Notes: generated by a model from the sequence alone, not told the origin. A stretch of 55,796 nucleotides of DNA from CAXBPY01 sp003455275 (GCA_963977675.1 CAXBPY010000015.1:1-55796); one strand, 5' to 3'; shown: positions 1-8,666, numbered from the stretch's first letter. Numbers and translations: made by a program.

Positions 1-1090
1 AGGTAGTTTGTGCGGTTACATCTTTATTTCCAAGTTCAGAATAAGTTCGGTGATAACCATCGCCGCCGAATGAGGTAATGATTATTTCATCTGAAACAGA
101 ATCAATGAACGAAACATTCGCATCTAATTTTTGATAACTGAAAAAAGGTGAAACAGTTAAATGTTTTGTTCCGAAAGAAAGTGCCGCGCCTCTGAAAAAA
201 TTAAACTCAGTGGAAGATGTGTATGGCTTAATAATTCTGCCACCTTTTTTCACGGCCAGCACTTCAGCGCTTTTTCCAATACCGAAACCGCCCCACATTA
301 CTAACCCTTGTCCGAAGTTTAATGTGTAATCGCCAAGAGCAAGCGTTTTCAGGAACTTATTTCCACGAACAAAAAAATGATATGAATAAAAATCAAAACC
401 CTTCGGCTGTGTACCTTGAAAGAATTCTTCGCCTGCATCTTTTTTGGCAGTGAAACCATAACTGATTTTCGTACCGTAACTGTACCGGAACCTGAGATAA
501 ATTTTTTGCGGACTTCCGAGATACCGGTTAGTATCGTTTGCAGCTGTATCAATTGGAGAAAACCCTCTTGCGGTTTCCAGGTATTGTTGTGCGCGTAACA
601 GCAGCATGTAGTCGCCTCCGAATGCGAGCTCCCTGGTTCGGATATTCAGTTTGCTTAAATCATTAGTGACTCTTACATAAGGAAGTACCTGGTTAATTGT
701 ATTGATATCCCAGTATGGAATTGCCTGCAGTTCATAGATACTGAGAAATTTTCCGAAATGTTTTCTGTAAGCAAGAAGTGATTCAATTTGTAAATCGCTG
801 AGCAGACCGAGATCAATTAATTGCTGAAGGTCGTCTTCGGTCGCATTATCAAGATTTATTGGATGAGAGCGGAGAGTTGAAGCAAGTTCTTCTACATATT
901 CATAACTCTCACCTTGAGCATCTGTATTGCTCGCCTGTTGTTCAAGCAAATTATTTTTTTCATCATCAGAAGTGCTGTCGGGAGTTTGAGCAAGAGATAA
1001 CAGAGGGAGAACAAGAAAAAGAAAAGCCAGTAATTGATAATGCGCAATCAACTTCAGTCTTCGGTCTTCGGTCTTCCGTCTTGTATTCAT
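1..1090 (-). CDS. Helix-hairpin-helix outer-membrane protein, partial (C-terminus beyond the left edge)
   Basis: The reverse strand stays open from an ATG at 1088-1090 to the window edge, about 363 codons. The start MNTRRKTEDRRLKLIAHY is followed by a hydrophobic core and LLSLAQ, a Sec signal peptide. At roughly residues 75-140 lie two helix-hairpin-helix-like segments (INLDNATEDDLQQLIDLG and LSIYELQAIPYWDINTINQV) like those of ComEA-type proteins. The rest is rich in alternating aromatic/polar strands (KIYLRFRYSYGTKISYGF, LGDYTLNFGQGLVMWGG), suggesting an outer-membrane beta-barrel. Its ATG overlaps the stop of the preceding barrel gene by four bases (ATGA), so the two are probably translationally coupled. 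HhH domains usually bind DNA; a DNA role here is inference only. The signal peptide contains a tandem repeat (1052-1082). Confidence 0.8.
   Translation of the reverse strand, partial: MNTRRKTEDRRLKLIAHYQLLAFLFLVLPLLSLAQTPDSTSDDEKNNLLEQQASNTDAQGESYEYVEELASTLRSHPINLDNATEDDLQQLIDLGLLSDLQIESLLAYRKHFGKFLSIYELQAIPYWDINTINQVLPYVRVTNDLSKLNIRTRELAFGGDYMLLLRAQQYLETARGFSPIDTAANDTNRYLGSPQKIYLRFRYSYGTKISYGFTAKKDAGEEFFQGTQPKGFDFYSYHFFVRGNKFLKTLALGDYTLNFGQGLVMWGGFGIGKSAEVLAVKKGGRIIKPYTSSTEFNFFRGAALSFGTKHLTVSPFFSYQKLDANVSFIDSVSDEIIITSFGGDGYHRTYSELGNKDVTAQTT
1052..1082 (-). repeat. Tandem GAAGACCG-type repeat in a signal-peptide coding end
   Basis: Units of the form tcttcggtcttcggtcttcc are repeated about four times directly after the start codon of the helix-hairpin-helix gene. 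They encode its charged n-region (RRKTEDRRLK). The unit is not a multiple of three, so a change in copy number would shift the frame. Confidence 0.6.
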
Positions 1091-1935
1091 TTCTTACTGA
1101 AAGAATATTTTAATGTAACACAGGGTGAGTATCCAAGCTGTACATGATAGGCTGAAGCTGCATCTACCATCCAGTTTTTAAATTGAAAACCGAGACCGAA
1201 ACCATATTCAAAAGGATGAGTGGAGAACCCTCCGCGCAGAAAAATTTTTTCGGCCGGTTTGTATTCTAAGCCGGTATGCAGGCGACCGGGAGAATTTAAC
1301 TCCTTACTGGATTCAGCAATAAGCAAAAGCTGATCGGCAAGTTTGTAATTCAGTCCGAGAGAAAAACCTGTTGGAATTCTTTCATCAGTAAAGTATCCTC
1401 CTGAAACCAGAAAAGGATTGAATGCATGCATTCCGAAATTCAAATCCTTTGTCACTTTCACAGCCACACCAAGCTCGCCGGTTACCGCATTGTTGATTCC
1501 GTACTCATTAATTGAAGTTTGCAGGTAATCAAGCTTCGCAGCAAATGCAATGTTCTCAGTAATTTTTTGCGTGTATGAAATTGCTCCGCACTTCCTGCTA
1601 AATGAACTGAAGCCATAGTAATTCAAGTTCAAACCAAGCGCACTGTTCTTCATTGGGTAAGCGAATCCTGCACCTGCACTTGAAAGTTCCTTCATGAAAA
1701 ATCTTTGTGATGAACCAATCACCACAGTTGGTTTTTCCAGCCATGCAAGTGAAGCAGGATTTGCAAAAACAGAATATGCATCGCCGAACAAATGCTCACT
1801 GAATCCAAGCGCAACCGAGCGTGCACCTGAATTGGGAATAAAGCTTTGAGCACTGCACCTTGACAAGCTCAGTGTGAGAATCAAAAACTGAAAGGTGAGA
1901 AGAAGAAATGCGACGGCTAAAATTCTCTTTGTCAT
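1087..1935 (-). CDS. PorV/PorQ-like outer-membrane beta-barrel protein
   Basis: A 282-residue protein with an N-terminal signal peptide ending CSAQ, followed by SFIPNSGARSVALGFSEH and a run of amphipathic strands finishing in an aromatic-rich C-terminus (VQLGYSPCVTLKYSFSKK). The early GARSVALG and the NPASLAWL segment are typical of the PorV/PorQ-like (FadL-related) barrels of Bacteroidota. PorV and PorQ proper belong to T9SS, but this protein is shorter and lies in an operon with a TPR lipoprotein and an HhH protein, so I do not assign a T9SS role. It starts three bases after the stop of the lipoprotein gene. The signal peptide carries a dispersed palindromic repeat (1846-1880). Confidence 0.7.
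   Translation of the reverse strand: MTKRILAVAFLLLTFQFLILTLSLSRCSAQSFIPNSGARSVALGFSEHLFGDAYSVFANPASLAWLEKPTVVIGSSQRFFMKELSSAGAGFAYPMKNSALGLNLNYYGFSSFSRKCGAISYTQKITENIAFAAKLDYLQTSINEYGINNAVTGELGVAVKVTKDLNFGMHAFNPFLVSGGYFTDERIPTGFSLGLNYKLADQLLLIAESSKELNSPGRLHTGLEYKPAEKIFLRGGFSTHPFEYGFGLGFQFKNWMVDAASAYHVQLGYSPCVTLKYSFSKK
1846..1880 (-). repeat. Dispersed signal-peptide repeat, copy 1
   Basis: On the coding strand this reads CACACTGAGCTTGTCAAGG, then TGCAGTGCTCAA, and encodes LTLSLSRCSAQ, the end of the signal peptide. It is related to copies at 6139-6171, 18266-18301 and 32646-32703. The core CACTGAGCTTGTCGAAGTG is an imperfect palindrome with CACT/AGTG ends. Confidence 0.65.
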
Positions 1936-1938
1936 AAA

Positions 1939-2472
1939 TTATTTTTTGTCTAATGAATCGCGGTGAGCCATAATCTTATCAAATTCTTCCTCCACGCTCA
2001 GCCCCAGATTTTCAATTCCGATTTTAGCATCATTTGTCATTTTCTCTCCTTCCTTTCCATACTTTGAAATGTAGAGTTGAAATTTTTCACGCGCTTTGTC
2101 ATAGTCATGCAGATTGTTTGCATAAATGAAACCCTCTGAGAAAATACTTTGACCCACCAATGAAGATTGCGGAAATTCTTTTTCAATTCTGCTGAAGTCA
2201 GTTATCGCTTCAGAATATTTATCAGTGCTCTGCTCGATTCGCGCCAGCTCAAACAGAAACCGGGCGGAGAGCGAATCCTTCGAATAGCTTTTCGCAAAGG
2301 CATTTACATTTTCAGTGAGCCGTTTCAATTGATCCGGATTCACGCCGGATGAAAGCGCATGTGTGATACTGTCAATTTGTTTATTGATTTGTGAAGAAAG
2401 TTTTTCTTTTTTACTGCACGAACTTGCAGTGAAAGCAATTAGAGCAAAGAGAATTATGAATAGTTTTTTCAT
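1939..2472 (-). CDS. TPR-containing lipoprotein
   Basis: A 177-residue protein with a lipoprotein signal: MKKLFIILFALIAF, then TASSC, giving a lipidated Cys at residue 19. The mature part is helical and has TPR-like pairs (SARFLFELARIEQSTDKYSE, DYDKAREKFQLYISKYG), resembling the BamD/YfgM class of periplasmic TPR proteins. It is probably anchored in the outer membrane as a scaffold. It is the first gene of an apparent three-gene operon with the PorV-like barrel and the HhH protein, preceded by a TACATTTG -7 box at 2510-2517. The partner is unknown. Confidence 0.7.
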   Translation of the reverse strand: MKKLFIILFALIAFTASSCSKKEKLSSQINKQIDSITHALSSGVNPDQLKRLTENVNAFAKSYSKDSLSARFLFELARIEQSTDKYSEAITDFSRIEKEFPQSSLVGQSIFSEGFIYANNLHDYDKAREKFQLYISKYGKEGEKMTNDAKIGIENLGLSVEEEFDKIMAHRDSLDKK

Positions 2473-2502
2473 TCTTGAAATAAATTGAATTCAGTTTTGG
2501 TG

Positions 2503-3807
2503 ATGCGTTCAAATGTAATTGTGCGGTTAAAATATTTCCTGTGCTTTCTTAACACCTGCATTTTATTTTCTTCATGTTATCGTCAGTTTCATTACGCGTG
2601 GGTGACTCCGCAGCAAATAATTTTTGATTCATCGCTTACAAAAAAATATGGAGCAAGTCCATGTCTTGATTTTCACAATTACATTCCGGATACACTCCAT
2701 CCGAAGTGGCAGCCGCCACGCTATGTGCGGATGAACATGCACTTCATGCGCAACAGCGATGGCAGCGGAACTTTTCCTTCAGAAAAAGAAGCAATCGATT
2801 TCAGTCAGAATCTTATGTGGTCTGTTTACGGAAAACTAGCCAACAATAAGCAAATGTTTTTGCCCGCCGGAAATAATACTCCTGCATTGCATACAGGATT
2901 CGAAGCGGTGATTGCTCCTGATACATCAGTGCGAGATGACATCGGAATTTATTTTCATGATCATGACAGCAGCGCCGTTCTTATCACCGGAGGAAAATAT
3001 AGAAATGTAGAATCGTCTTATGCGTACAATCGTTTCGGTGTAATGAAGGGCAGTGTGATCAATGTTTTTTTTTATGAGAACAATCCGGACAGTTTGAATT
3101 CAAAAACATTTCATTTGTCAGGCGATGGAATCGGAGCTGGAAACTGGATGAAGATGCTGGGTGTTTATCAAACAATGATGGTGAAGCAGGTTATCAATGG
3201 CGACACTATTCTGAGAGGGCCATGGATGTTTGCCGGTTTGTTTGATCATGAGCTAGGGCATTGCCTCGGTCTCTCGCATACCTGGAATTCTAATGATGGC
3301 TGTGATGACACTCCCACTAATCCAAATTGCTGGGGGTGCAGCAACGAATGTTCATCGTGCAGCAATAATGTGATGGACTATAATGCTTATCAGGAGGCAT
3401 GGACTCCCTGCCAACTGGGAAAAATTCATCTCAACTTTTCAAATCCAAAATCAACTATTCGCAATTATCTGAAACCAGAGCATTGTGAATATCACCCGGA
3501 CTGGAGAATAACGATACCCGCAAATGATACTGTTATCTGGAGTGGATTTAAAGATTTGTGGGGCGATGTTGTGATCAGTGAAAATGCTGTGCTTGTTCTT
3601 CGTTGCGATGTATCCCTGCCGAATGGAGCGAAAGTGACAATGAAAAAAGGAGCAACCCTGATTTGCGCCGGAGGAACATTTTATAATTCATGTGGAGAAT
3701 TTTGGCAGGGAATTGAGGTGCCGGAAGGAAGATGGTCATTTGTGAAAATCATTTGTGCCCCCGGTTGCGCTCCGCGTGATATGTGGTTCGGTGTAAAACG
3801 AAATTAG
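2503..3807 (+). CDS. M43-like zinc metalloprotease lipoprotein
   Basis: About 434 residues if it starts at 2503; another ATG lies at 2485. The N-terminus MRSNVIVRLKYFLCFL runs to a lipobox-like LFSSC, so a surface or periplasmic lipoprotein is likely. The metzincin zinc motif HELGHCLGLSH has ligands H249, H253 and H259 and catalytic E250. It is followed by a Cys-rich segment (GCDDTPTNPNCWGCSNECSS) and a Met-turn-like NVMDYN, an arrangement typical of the M43 pappalysin/cytophagalysin family. The last ~110 residues form a beta-rich domain. There is no T9SS sorting domain, unusual for this family in Bacteroidota and consistent with lipid anchoring. Its 3' end lies three bases from the convergent PLP enzyme gene. 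Confidence 0.8.
   Translation: MRSNVIVRLKYFLCFLNTCILFSSCYRQFHYAWVTPQQIIFDSSLTKKYGASPCLDFHNYIPDTLHPKWQPPRYVRMNMHFMRNSDGSGTFPSEKEAIDFSQNLMWSVYGKLANNKQMFLPAGNNTPALHTGFEAVIAPDTSVRDDIGIYFHDHDSSAVLITGGKYRNVESSYAYNRFGVMKGSVINVFFYENNPDSLNSKTFHLSGDGIGAGNWMKMLGVYQTMMVKQVINGDTILRGPWMFAGLFDHELGHCLGLSHTWNSNDGCDDTPTNPNCWGCSNECSSCSNNVMDYNAYQEAWTPCQLGKIHLNFSNPKSTIRNYLKPEHCEYHPDWRITIPANDTVIWSGFKDLWGDVVISENAVLVLRCDVSLPNGAKVTMKKGATLICAGGTFYNSCGEFWQGIEVPEGRWSFVKIICAPGCAPRDMWFGVKRN
2510..2517 (-). promoter_or_regulatory. Bacteroidota -7 box (TACATTTG)
   Basis: The reverse strand reads TACATTTG, an exact match to TAnnTTTG, 38 bases upstream of the ATG of the TPR lipoprotein gene. It lies inside the first codons of the divergent protease gene. 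No good -33 TTG is visible at standard spacing. Confidence 0.45.
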
Positions 3808-3810
3808 AAA

Positions 3811-5049
3811 TTATACTTTTTCCAATGCCTGTAAAAGATCATTTATTATATCCTCCGCATTTTCTATTCCTACAGAGAGACGAATCAATCCATCAGTGAT
3901 TCCGAATTTCATTCGCTCCTCGCGCGGAACCGGAAGGTGACTCATGCTTGCCGGATGCTGAATAATTGTATCGGCAGTTCCGAGAGAAACTGCGAGCGTG
4001 CAGAATGAAATATTATTCATCAGATCAATTCCGGCTTGCAATCCGTTCTTTAATTCAAAACTCATCATCCCGCCGAAACCATTTTTCATTTGTGCGGAAG
4101 CAAGTTTGAAATCAGGATGAGAATTCAGTCCGCAATAATTCACTCTCGAAATTTTTGGATGTGAAGAAAGAAACCCCGCCACTTTCATTGCATTCTCACT
4201 GTGTCGCTTCATTCTGAGTTCAAGCGTTTTCATTCCTTGAACTAAAAGCCATGCATCAAACGGACCTGCACTTGCACCAATCAGTTTCAAAACCTTCTGA
4301 AGTTTTTTCTGCATAAAATTTTTATCACGACCAACGATTGCGCCGCCAATTGCAGTTCCGTGACCATTTAAAAATTTTGTGGTAGAGTGAAGAACAAAAT
4401 CAGCACCGAGAGAAAATGGTTGTTGCAAATACGGAGTTGCGAAAGTGTTGTCAACTGCAGTAACACAATTATATTTTTTCGCAAGCGCACAAAGTGATTT
4501 TATGTCGTAGCAATCAAGCGTAGGATTCGCAGGTGTTTCGATGTAAACCATGCGAATGTTCTTGTCATTCTTCAGTGCGGTTTCTGCTTCATCAAGATTT
4601 TTTAATTCAATTAACACAGGTGAAATATTGAGCGGCGCAAGCACATCGTGCAGCAGTTCATTGGTGCCGCCATAAAGTGTTCCCTGAATCAAAACTTTTT
4701 CTCCGGGCTTCAAACAACTGAGAAACAAAGCAGAGATGGCGCCCATTCCGCTGCTGAAAAGTTTTGTAGTGAGCTCGAGCGGCGAACCATTTTCATCAGT
4801 GAGATTCCATGCTTCAAGTGCAGCAATTTTTTTTTCAGCAAGTTCAACAGTCGGGTTGTGCCAGCGGCTGTAGATGTAACCCTTTCGCTTGCCTTCAAAA
4901 ATTTCCATCAGCTCTTTTGCATCATCATAAGCATAAGTGGTGGTTGGATAAATTGCTTCCGTGTGAGTGTTCACCGGCTCATGCAAATTCATCTGCGGAT
5001 GCACACAAGCGCTGCCAAACCCTTTTGCAGAAAATGTTTTTGTCTTCAT
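3811..5049 (-). CDS. Trans-sulfuration PLP enzyme (cystathionine gamma-synthase/lyase family)
   Basis: A 412-residue, full-length Cys/Met-metabolism PLP enzyme. Visible residues: Y60 and R62 in YSRWHNPT, Y126 in TLYGGT, D200 in AVDNTF (ring nitrogen) and the Schiff-base K225 in HSTTKFLNGHGTAIGG. Methionine gamma-lyases usually have Cys after YG (YGCT); here it is YGGT, so cystathionine gamma-lyase, gamma-synthase or O-acetylhomoserine sulfhydrylase is more likely. The sequence alone does not separate these. The enzyme is cytosolic and homotetrameric in known relatives. Other transcripts flank it on both sides, so it is probably monocistronic. Confidence 0.85.
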   Translation of the reverse strand: MKTKTFSAKGFGSACVHPQMNLHEPVNTHTEAIYPTTTYAYDDAKELMEIFEGKRKGYIYSRWHNPTVELAEKKIAALEAWNLTDENGSPLELTTKLFSSGMGAISALFLSCLKPGEKVLIQGTLYGGTNELLHDVLAPLNISPVLIELKNLDEAETALKNDKNIRMVYIETPANPTLDCYDIKSLCALAKKYNCVTAVDNTFATPYLQQPFSLGADFVLHSTTKFLNGHGTAIGGAIVGRDKNFMQKKLQKVLKLIGASAGPFDAWLLVQGMKTLELRMKRHSENAMKVAGFLSSHPKISRVNYCGLNSHPDFKLASAQMKNGFGGMMSFELKNGLQAGIDLMNNISFCTLAVSLGTADTIIQHPASMSHLPVPREERMKFGITDGLIRLSVGIENAEDIINDLLQALEKV

Positions 5050-5115
5050 GCGTGTAAAAGTAATTGAATGAATGGCCAGAACATTTTTCTTTGCTCCTTC
5101 AAAAAAAATTTCAAA

Positions 5116-6021
5116 ATGTTTAACACCATAATTTCCAAATTATCATCTGTGAAATTCCGAGCATCGGAAATAAAAAATCTTCCTTCAAAAATCTTCCTTC
5201 ATCCTTCATCCATCATCCCTCTTGTATTCCTTTTCACTTTTCACCTTTCACTTTTTACCACTCACTCAGCAAGCGCTCAATCCTATTCTCCCAACACAAA
5301 AAACCTCGACACGGTTTATGTGAAGGACGCAAAGCTTGCGAATGTGATGCATGTGTATGTGTATGACAGCGCACAGTTTCTCTATGGCGCAGGCAAATTG
5401 GTGAATGGAAAGAAGGAAGGAATCTGGCGCTCCTACTTTGATAATCATTTTCTCTACACAGTGGAAGAGTGGCAGAATGGAAAGCAAAATGGTTACAGTG
5501 TTATGCTGAACAGCAATGGAGATTTAATGAAGGAAGAAAATTATACTGATGGTGTGAAGGACGGACTTTTTAAAACTTATGGTCCGAATGGAAAATTAAA
5601 GATGGAAGAAAACTATGTGAACGGGGTACAAATTGGTTGGCGCCGTACTTATTATCCTGAAGGTGGTTTGCAGGAGAATGGCTACTTCAACAAACAAGGT
5701 TTGCGCGACAGCATCAATCACTGGTATTACGGAAATGGGAAAGTGTTGGTTGAATATTTATATGTGAATGGAAATATTAATGGACCTTCAGTTTCATACT
5801 ATGAGAATGGAAGTAAAAAATCAGAAGGAGTTTTAAAAAACAATTTTGAAGAAGGAGCGTGGATTGAATATTATGACAACGGTAAAAAGAAAGCAGAAGG
5901 AAATTACATCGCTGGCAAAAAAACAGGTACTTGGAAACTATATGACGAAGGTGGTGAGTTAATGAAAACACAGGTTTGGAACAACGGTGTAATGGCTTCG
6001 GAGAAATCAGTTAACAAATAA
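5116..6021 (+). CDS. MORN/YwqK-type repeat secreted protein
   Basis: About 301 residues from the ATG at 5116; an upstream in-frame ATG at 5068 would add 16 residues without a better signal. A long N-terminal region ends in THSASAQ, a signal peptidase site. The mature part is a ladder of about eight MORN-like repeats of ~23 residues (LVNGKKEGIWRSYFDN, YENGSKKSEGVLKNNFEEGA, YDNGKKKAEGNYIAGKKTG), the fold annotated as YwqK antitoxin-like in Bacteroidota. No toxin gene is adjacent, so that name should not be read as function. The protein is exported and probably periplasmic or surface-located, role unknown. The coding end contains tandem ttttcacc-type repeats at 5231-5257. Confidence 0.75.
   Translation: MFNTIISKLSSVKFRASEIKNLPSKIFLHPSSIIPLVFLFTFHLSLFTTHSASAQSYSPNTKNLDTVYVKDAKLANVMHVYVYDSAQFLYGAGKLVNGKKEGIWRSYFDNHFLYTVEEWQNGKQNGYSVMLNSNGDLMKEENYTDGVKDGLFKTYGPNGKLKMEENYVNGVQIGWRRTYYPEGGLQENGYFNKQGLRDSINHWYYGNGKVLVEYLYVNGNINGPSVSYYENGSKKSEGVLKNNFEEGAWIEYYDNGKKKAEGNYIAGKKTGTWKLYDEGGELMKTQVWNNGVMASEKSVNK
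5231..5257 (+). repeat. Tandem TTTTCAC-type repeat in a signal-peptide coding region
   Basis: Three to four units of ttttcact/ttcacctt encode FTFHLSLFT, the hydrophobic core just before the SAQ cleavage site. Short cttcctt/cttcatc repeats precede it at about 5181-5220. Confidence 0.55.
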
Positions 6022-6072
6022 TTCTTCGTTCGCGCACAAGCATATACATTCACTCCTCAAAAAAAATTAAGA

Positions 6073-7185
6073 ATGTTTAACTCCTTTAAATCAAATCGTC
6101 TTCGGATTTCCGTCCTTGGTCTAGTATTATTCTTCGCTGTCACTCTGAGCTTGTCGAAGAGCAATGCCCAAATCACGATCGGGACTTCTGATATGCCGCA
6201 AGCGGGTCACATTTATAATTTGACTTCGCCGTCAGCAGGCGCCACTGTAGATTTTTCCTCCACCGGAGCTAATTATACATGGGATTTCAGTTCGCTTGAT
6301 TCAAATACTGTTACGCCTGATACATTTATTTCCAACACACAACTTCCGCTGATTTACATTGTTTCTTTTCTAACATCAAACCTCGCCGAACATGCTAATG
6401 GAAGCGGAGTAAATCTCGGCCTCTCTTTCGCGATGACTGATGTTTACAATGTGTATAAGAATTCTGGTTCTTCATTCAAGCAATCTGGTTTCGCCGGATC
6501 TCTTCAGGGTACACAGATACCTGTCATCTATAATCCTGCAGATGAGATTTATCAATTCCCTCTGAACTACAACAATTCTTTCGTTACGAATTCTGCCTAT
6601 ACATTTCAGTTACCAACTATTGCAAGTTTTTCACAAGCGAGAGTTAGAACAACCACAGTGGATGGCTGGGGGAAATTGATTCTTCCCGGTGGACTGATGT
6701 ATGATGTTATTCGTGTGAAATCAGATATTAATGATATGGATTCAATCTATGTTAATGCGGCAGGTTTTGGTTTCAACATTCCAAGAGCCACTCATGAATA
6801 CAAATGGATAGCAGCCGGTAAAGGAGTTCCAATGTTACAGATAAACACAAACGAAATCGGAGGAAATGAAACGGTTTCAAGCACGCGCTATCAGAATTTA
6901 TATCAAGCTTCAAATTCAGTCAGCAATATTTCTACAGGAGAAAATAATTTTATCATCTATCCGAACCCAGCTTCAAATCAATTGACAATTGACAATGGAC
7001 AATTGACAATGAATAAAATTTCAATCCAAGATGTTTTAGGAAAAGTTGTATTTACTTCCAAGATTATAGATCCAATTTCCAAGATGAATTTCGACATCAG
7101 CGCTCTCTCTCCCGGCGTTTACTTCGTTCAGGCACTCAGTGGTACACACTTAGTTTCCACTTTCAAATTGGTGGTAACTCGCTGA
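6073..7185 (+). CDS. T9SS type A sorting-domain secreted protein
   Basis: A 370-residue cargo. The signal peptide ends SLSKSNAQ, encoded by the dispersed repeat at 6139-6171. The mature domain (residues ~35-290) is a beta-rich region with no family I recognise. The last ~75 residues form a T9SS type A domain: FIIYPNPASNQLTI, then ISIQDVLGKVV, then ISALSPGVYFVQ and a basic C-terminal strand. The sorting domain contains an in-frame CAATTGA heptamer repeat (6979-7010), encoding QLTIDNGQLTMN in a loop. It is expected to cross the outer membrane and be surface-attached or released. Confidence 0.8.
   Translation: MFNSFKSNRLRISVLGLVLFFAVTLSLSKSNAQITIGTSDMPQAGHIYNLTSPSAGATVDFSSTGANYTWDFSSLDSNTVTPDTFISNTQLPLIYIVSFLTSNLAEHANGSGVNLGLSFAMTDVYNVYKNSGSSFKQSGFAGSLQGTQIPVIYNPADEIYQFPLNYNNSFVTNSAYTFQLPTIASFSQARVRTTTVDGWGKLILPGGLMYDVIRVKSDINDMDSIYVNAAGFGFNIPRATHEYKWIAAGKGVPMLQINTNEIGGNETVSSTRYQNLYQASNSVSNISTGENNFIIYPNPASNQLTIDNGQLTMNKISIQDVLGKVVFTSKIIDPISKMNFDISALSPGVYFVQALSGTHLVSTFKLVVTR
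6139..6171 (+). repeat. Dispersed signal-peptide repeat, copy 2
   Basis: Reads GTCACTCTGAGCTTGTCGA, then AGAGCAATGCCCAA, and encodes VTLSLSKSNAQ up to the signal cleavage site. It is the plus-strand relative of copies 1, 3 and 4. Confidence 0.65.
6979..7010 (+). repeat. CAATTGA heptamer repeat inside a T9SS sorting domain
   Basis: CAATTGA-type units repeat about four times (caattgacaattgacaatg and onward). The same heptamer makes the tandem repeat in the batD signal peptide at 28901-28930, read on the opposite strand there. Three units equal 21 nt, so triplets keep the frame. Confidence 0.6.
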
Positions 7186-7246
7186 GAAAATGCTTCGTCA
7201 GAAGCAAATGTGAAATTTACTTTGCCCACCAAACCAAAAAACACAC

Positions 7247-8614
7247 ATGGCAAACATTCTGATTATAGATGATGAAAAGAGTATTCGAAAAACGCTTCGC
7301 GAAATTCTTGAATATGAGAATTACAAAGTAGAAGAAGCAGCCGATGCAATGGATGGACTCGCACAATTGAAAGCAACTGCTTTTGATGTGGTGTTGCTCG
7401 ATATTAAAATGCCGAAGATGGATGGAATGGAAGCGCTTGAAAAAATGCGCGAGCTTCATCCTGATGTTCCTGTAATTATGGTGAGTGGACACGGAACGCT
7501 GGAAACGGCTGTGGAGGCGGTGAAGAAGGGTGCTTATGATTATGTGGCAAAACCAATGGACCTGAATCGCTTGTTGATTACTGTTCGGAATGCCCTGGAC
7601 AAATCAAATCTTGTTTCAGAAGCAAAAGTTTTGAAGCGCAAGGCAAGCAAAACGCGAGACATACTCGGTAAATCACTCGCCATAAAAAAGATTAATGACA
7701 AGATAGATAAAGTTGCCCCTACAGATGCGCGTGTTCTTATTACAGGAGAAAACGGAACCGGAAAAGAATTAGTAGCACGATGGATACATGAAAAATCTGC
7801 CCGCCGCGACGGACCATTGGTTGAAGTGAACTGTGCAGCGATTCCGAGTGAATTAATAGAGAGTGAATTGTTCGGGCATGAGAAAGGTTCTTTTACATCA
7901 GCCATCAAACAGCGAATCGGGAAATTTGAAATGGCAAATGGCGGAACTCTTTTCCTGGATGAAGTTGGCGATATGAGTTTAAGTGCTCAGGCAAAAGTGC
8001 TTCGTGCATTACAGGAAAATAAAATTACCCGTGTAGGCGGAGACAAGGAGATTGAAGTGAATGTGCGGGTGATTGCGGCCACCAACAAAAACCTGAACCA
8101 GGAAATTGAAGAGAAAAAATTCCGCGAAGACCTGTATCACAGGCTGGGAGTAATTCTAATTCATGTTCCAACTTTGAATGAGCGTAAGGATGACATCCCG
8201 ATTCTTGCTAACAAATTTGTTGAAGAGATATGTGAGGAATATGGAATCCCGAAAAAAATAATCACTCCGAAAGGAATGATTGAACTGCAGAACATGCACT
8301 ACAGCGGAAACATCCGCGAGCTCCATAATGTGTTGGAGCGACTCGTGATTTTGAGTGATTTGAAAATTACGGAAGAAGAAGTGTTGACATATGCTGTGGC
8401 GCATTATGTGAGAGATCCGTTTGCAGAAATTTTTGGTAAGTATGAACGCTTTCAGGACTTTAAGGATTTTATGGAAAAACAGTTTATTGAATACAAACTG
8501 AAACGCAATGCCTGGAATGTGTCAAAGACAGCCGATGAAATAGACATACAACGCAGTCATCTCTATAATAAAATAGAGAAGTATAGCTTGAAGAGAGAGG
8601 AGAGTGTAAGCTGA
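7247..8614 (+). CDS. NtrC-family sigma-54-dependent response regulator
   Basis: A 455-residue three-domain regulator. The receiver domain (1-~115) has the acidic pocket D8/D9, phospho-acceptor D52 (LLDIKMPKMDG) and K102 (AKPMD). The AAA+ domain (~138-370) has Walker A GENGTGKE (167-174), Walker B GGTLFLDEVGD (232-242) and an arginine-rich sensor region. A Fis-type helix-turn-helix is at the C-terminus (WNVSKTADEIDIQRSHLYNK). The sigma-54 contact loop, canonically GAFTGA, reads GSFTSA (214-219). There is no kinase next door, so the partner is unknown, and target genes cannot be read from the sequence. It is likely a soluble cytoplasmic activator. Confidence 0.9.
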   Translation: MANILIIDDEKSIRKTLREILEYENYKVEEAADAMDGLAQLKATAFDVVLLDIKMPKMDGMEALEKMRELHPDVPVIMVSGHGTLETAVEAVKKGAYDYVAKPMDLNRLLITVRNALDKSNLVSEAKVLKRKASKTRDILGKSLAIKKINDKIDKVAPTDARVLITGENGTGKELVARWIHEKSARRDGPLVEVNCAAIPSELIESELFGHEKGSFTSAIKQRIGKFEMANGGTLFLDEVGDMSLSAQAKVLRALQENKITRVGGDKEIEVNVRVIAATNKNLNQEIEEKKFREDLYHRLGVILIHVPTLNERKDDIPILANKFVEEICEEYGIPKKIITPKGMIELQNMHYSGNIRELHNVLERLVILSDLKITEEEVLTYAVAHYVRDPFAEIFGKYERFQDFKDFMEKQFIEYKLKRNAWNVSKTADEIDIQRSHLYNKIEKYSLKREESVS

Positions 8615-8666
8615 GTGAACAGTTAACTTTTGTTTCAGCAAAGCACTTGTGAAATTCTGAAATCAA

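Noticed and set aside
1087..1935. PorV of the T9SS
   Set aside because: Shorter than PorV and in an operon without T9SS genes; only the barrel family resemblance is supported.
3811..5049. Methionine gamma-lyase assignment
   Set aside because: The Cys typical after the active-site Tyr-Gly is Gly here, so the broader trans-sulfuration family name is safer.
4648..5067. 139-codon plus-strand frame over the PLP enzyme gene
   Set aside because: Antisense to a full-length enzyme with all active-site residues.
5116..6021. YwqK-like antitoxin of a toxin-antitoxin system
   Set aside because: The protein is exported and no toxin gene is adjacent; only the repeat fold is shared.
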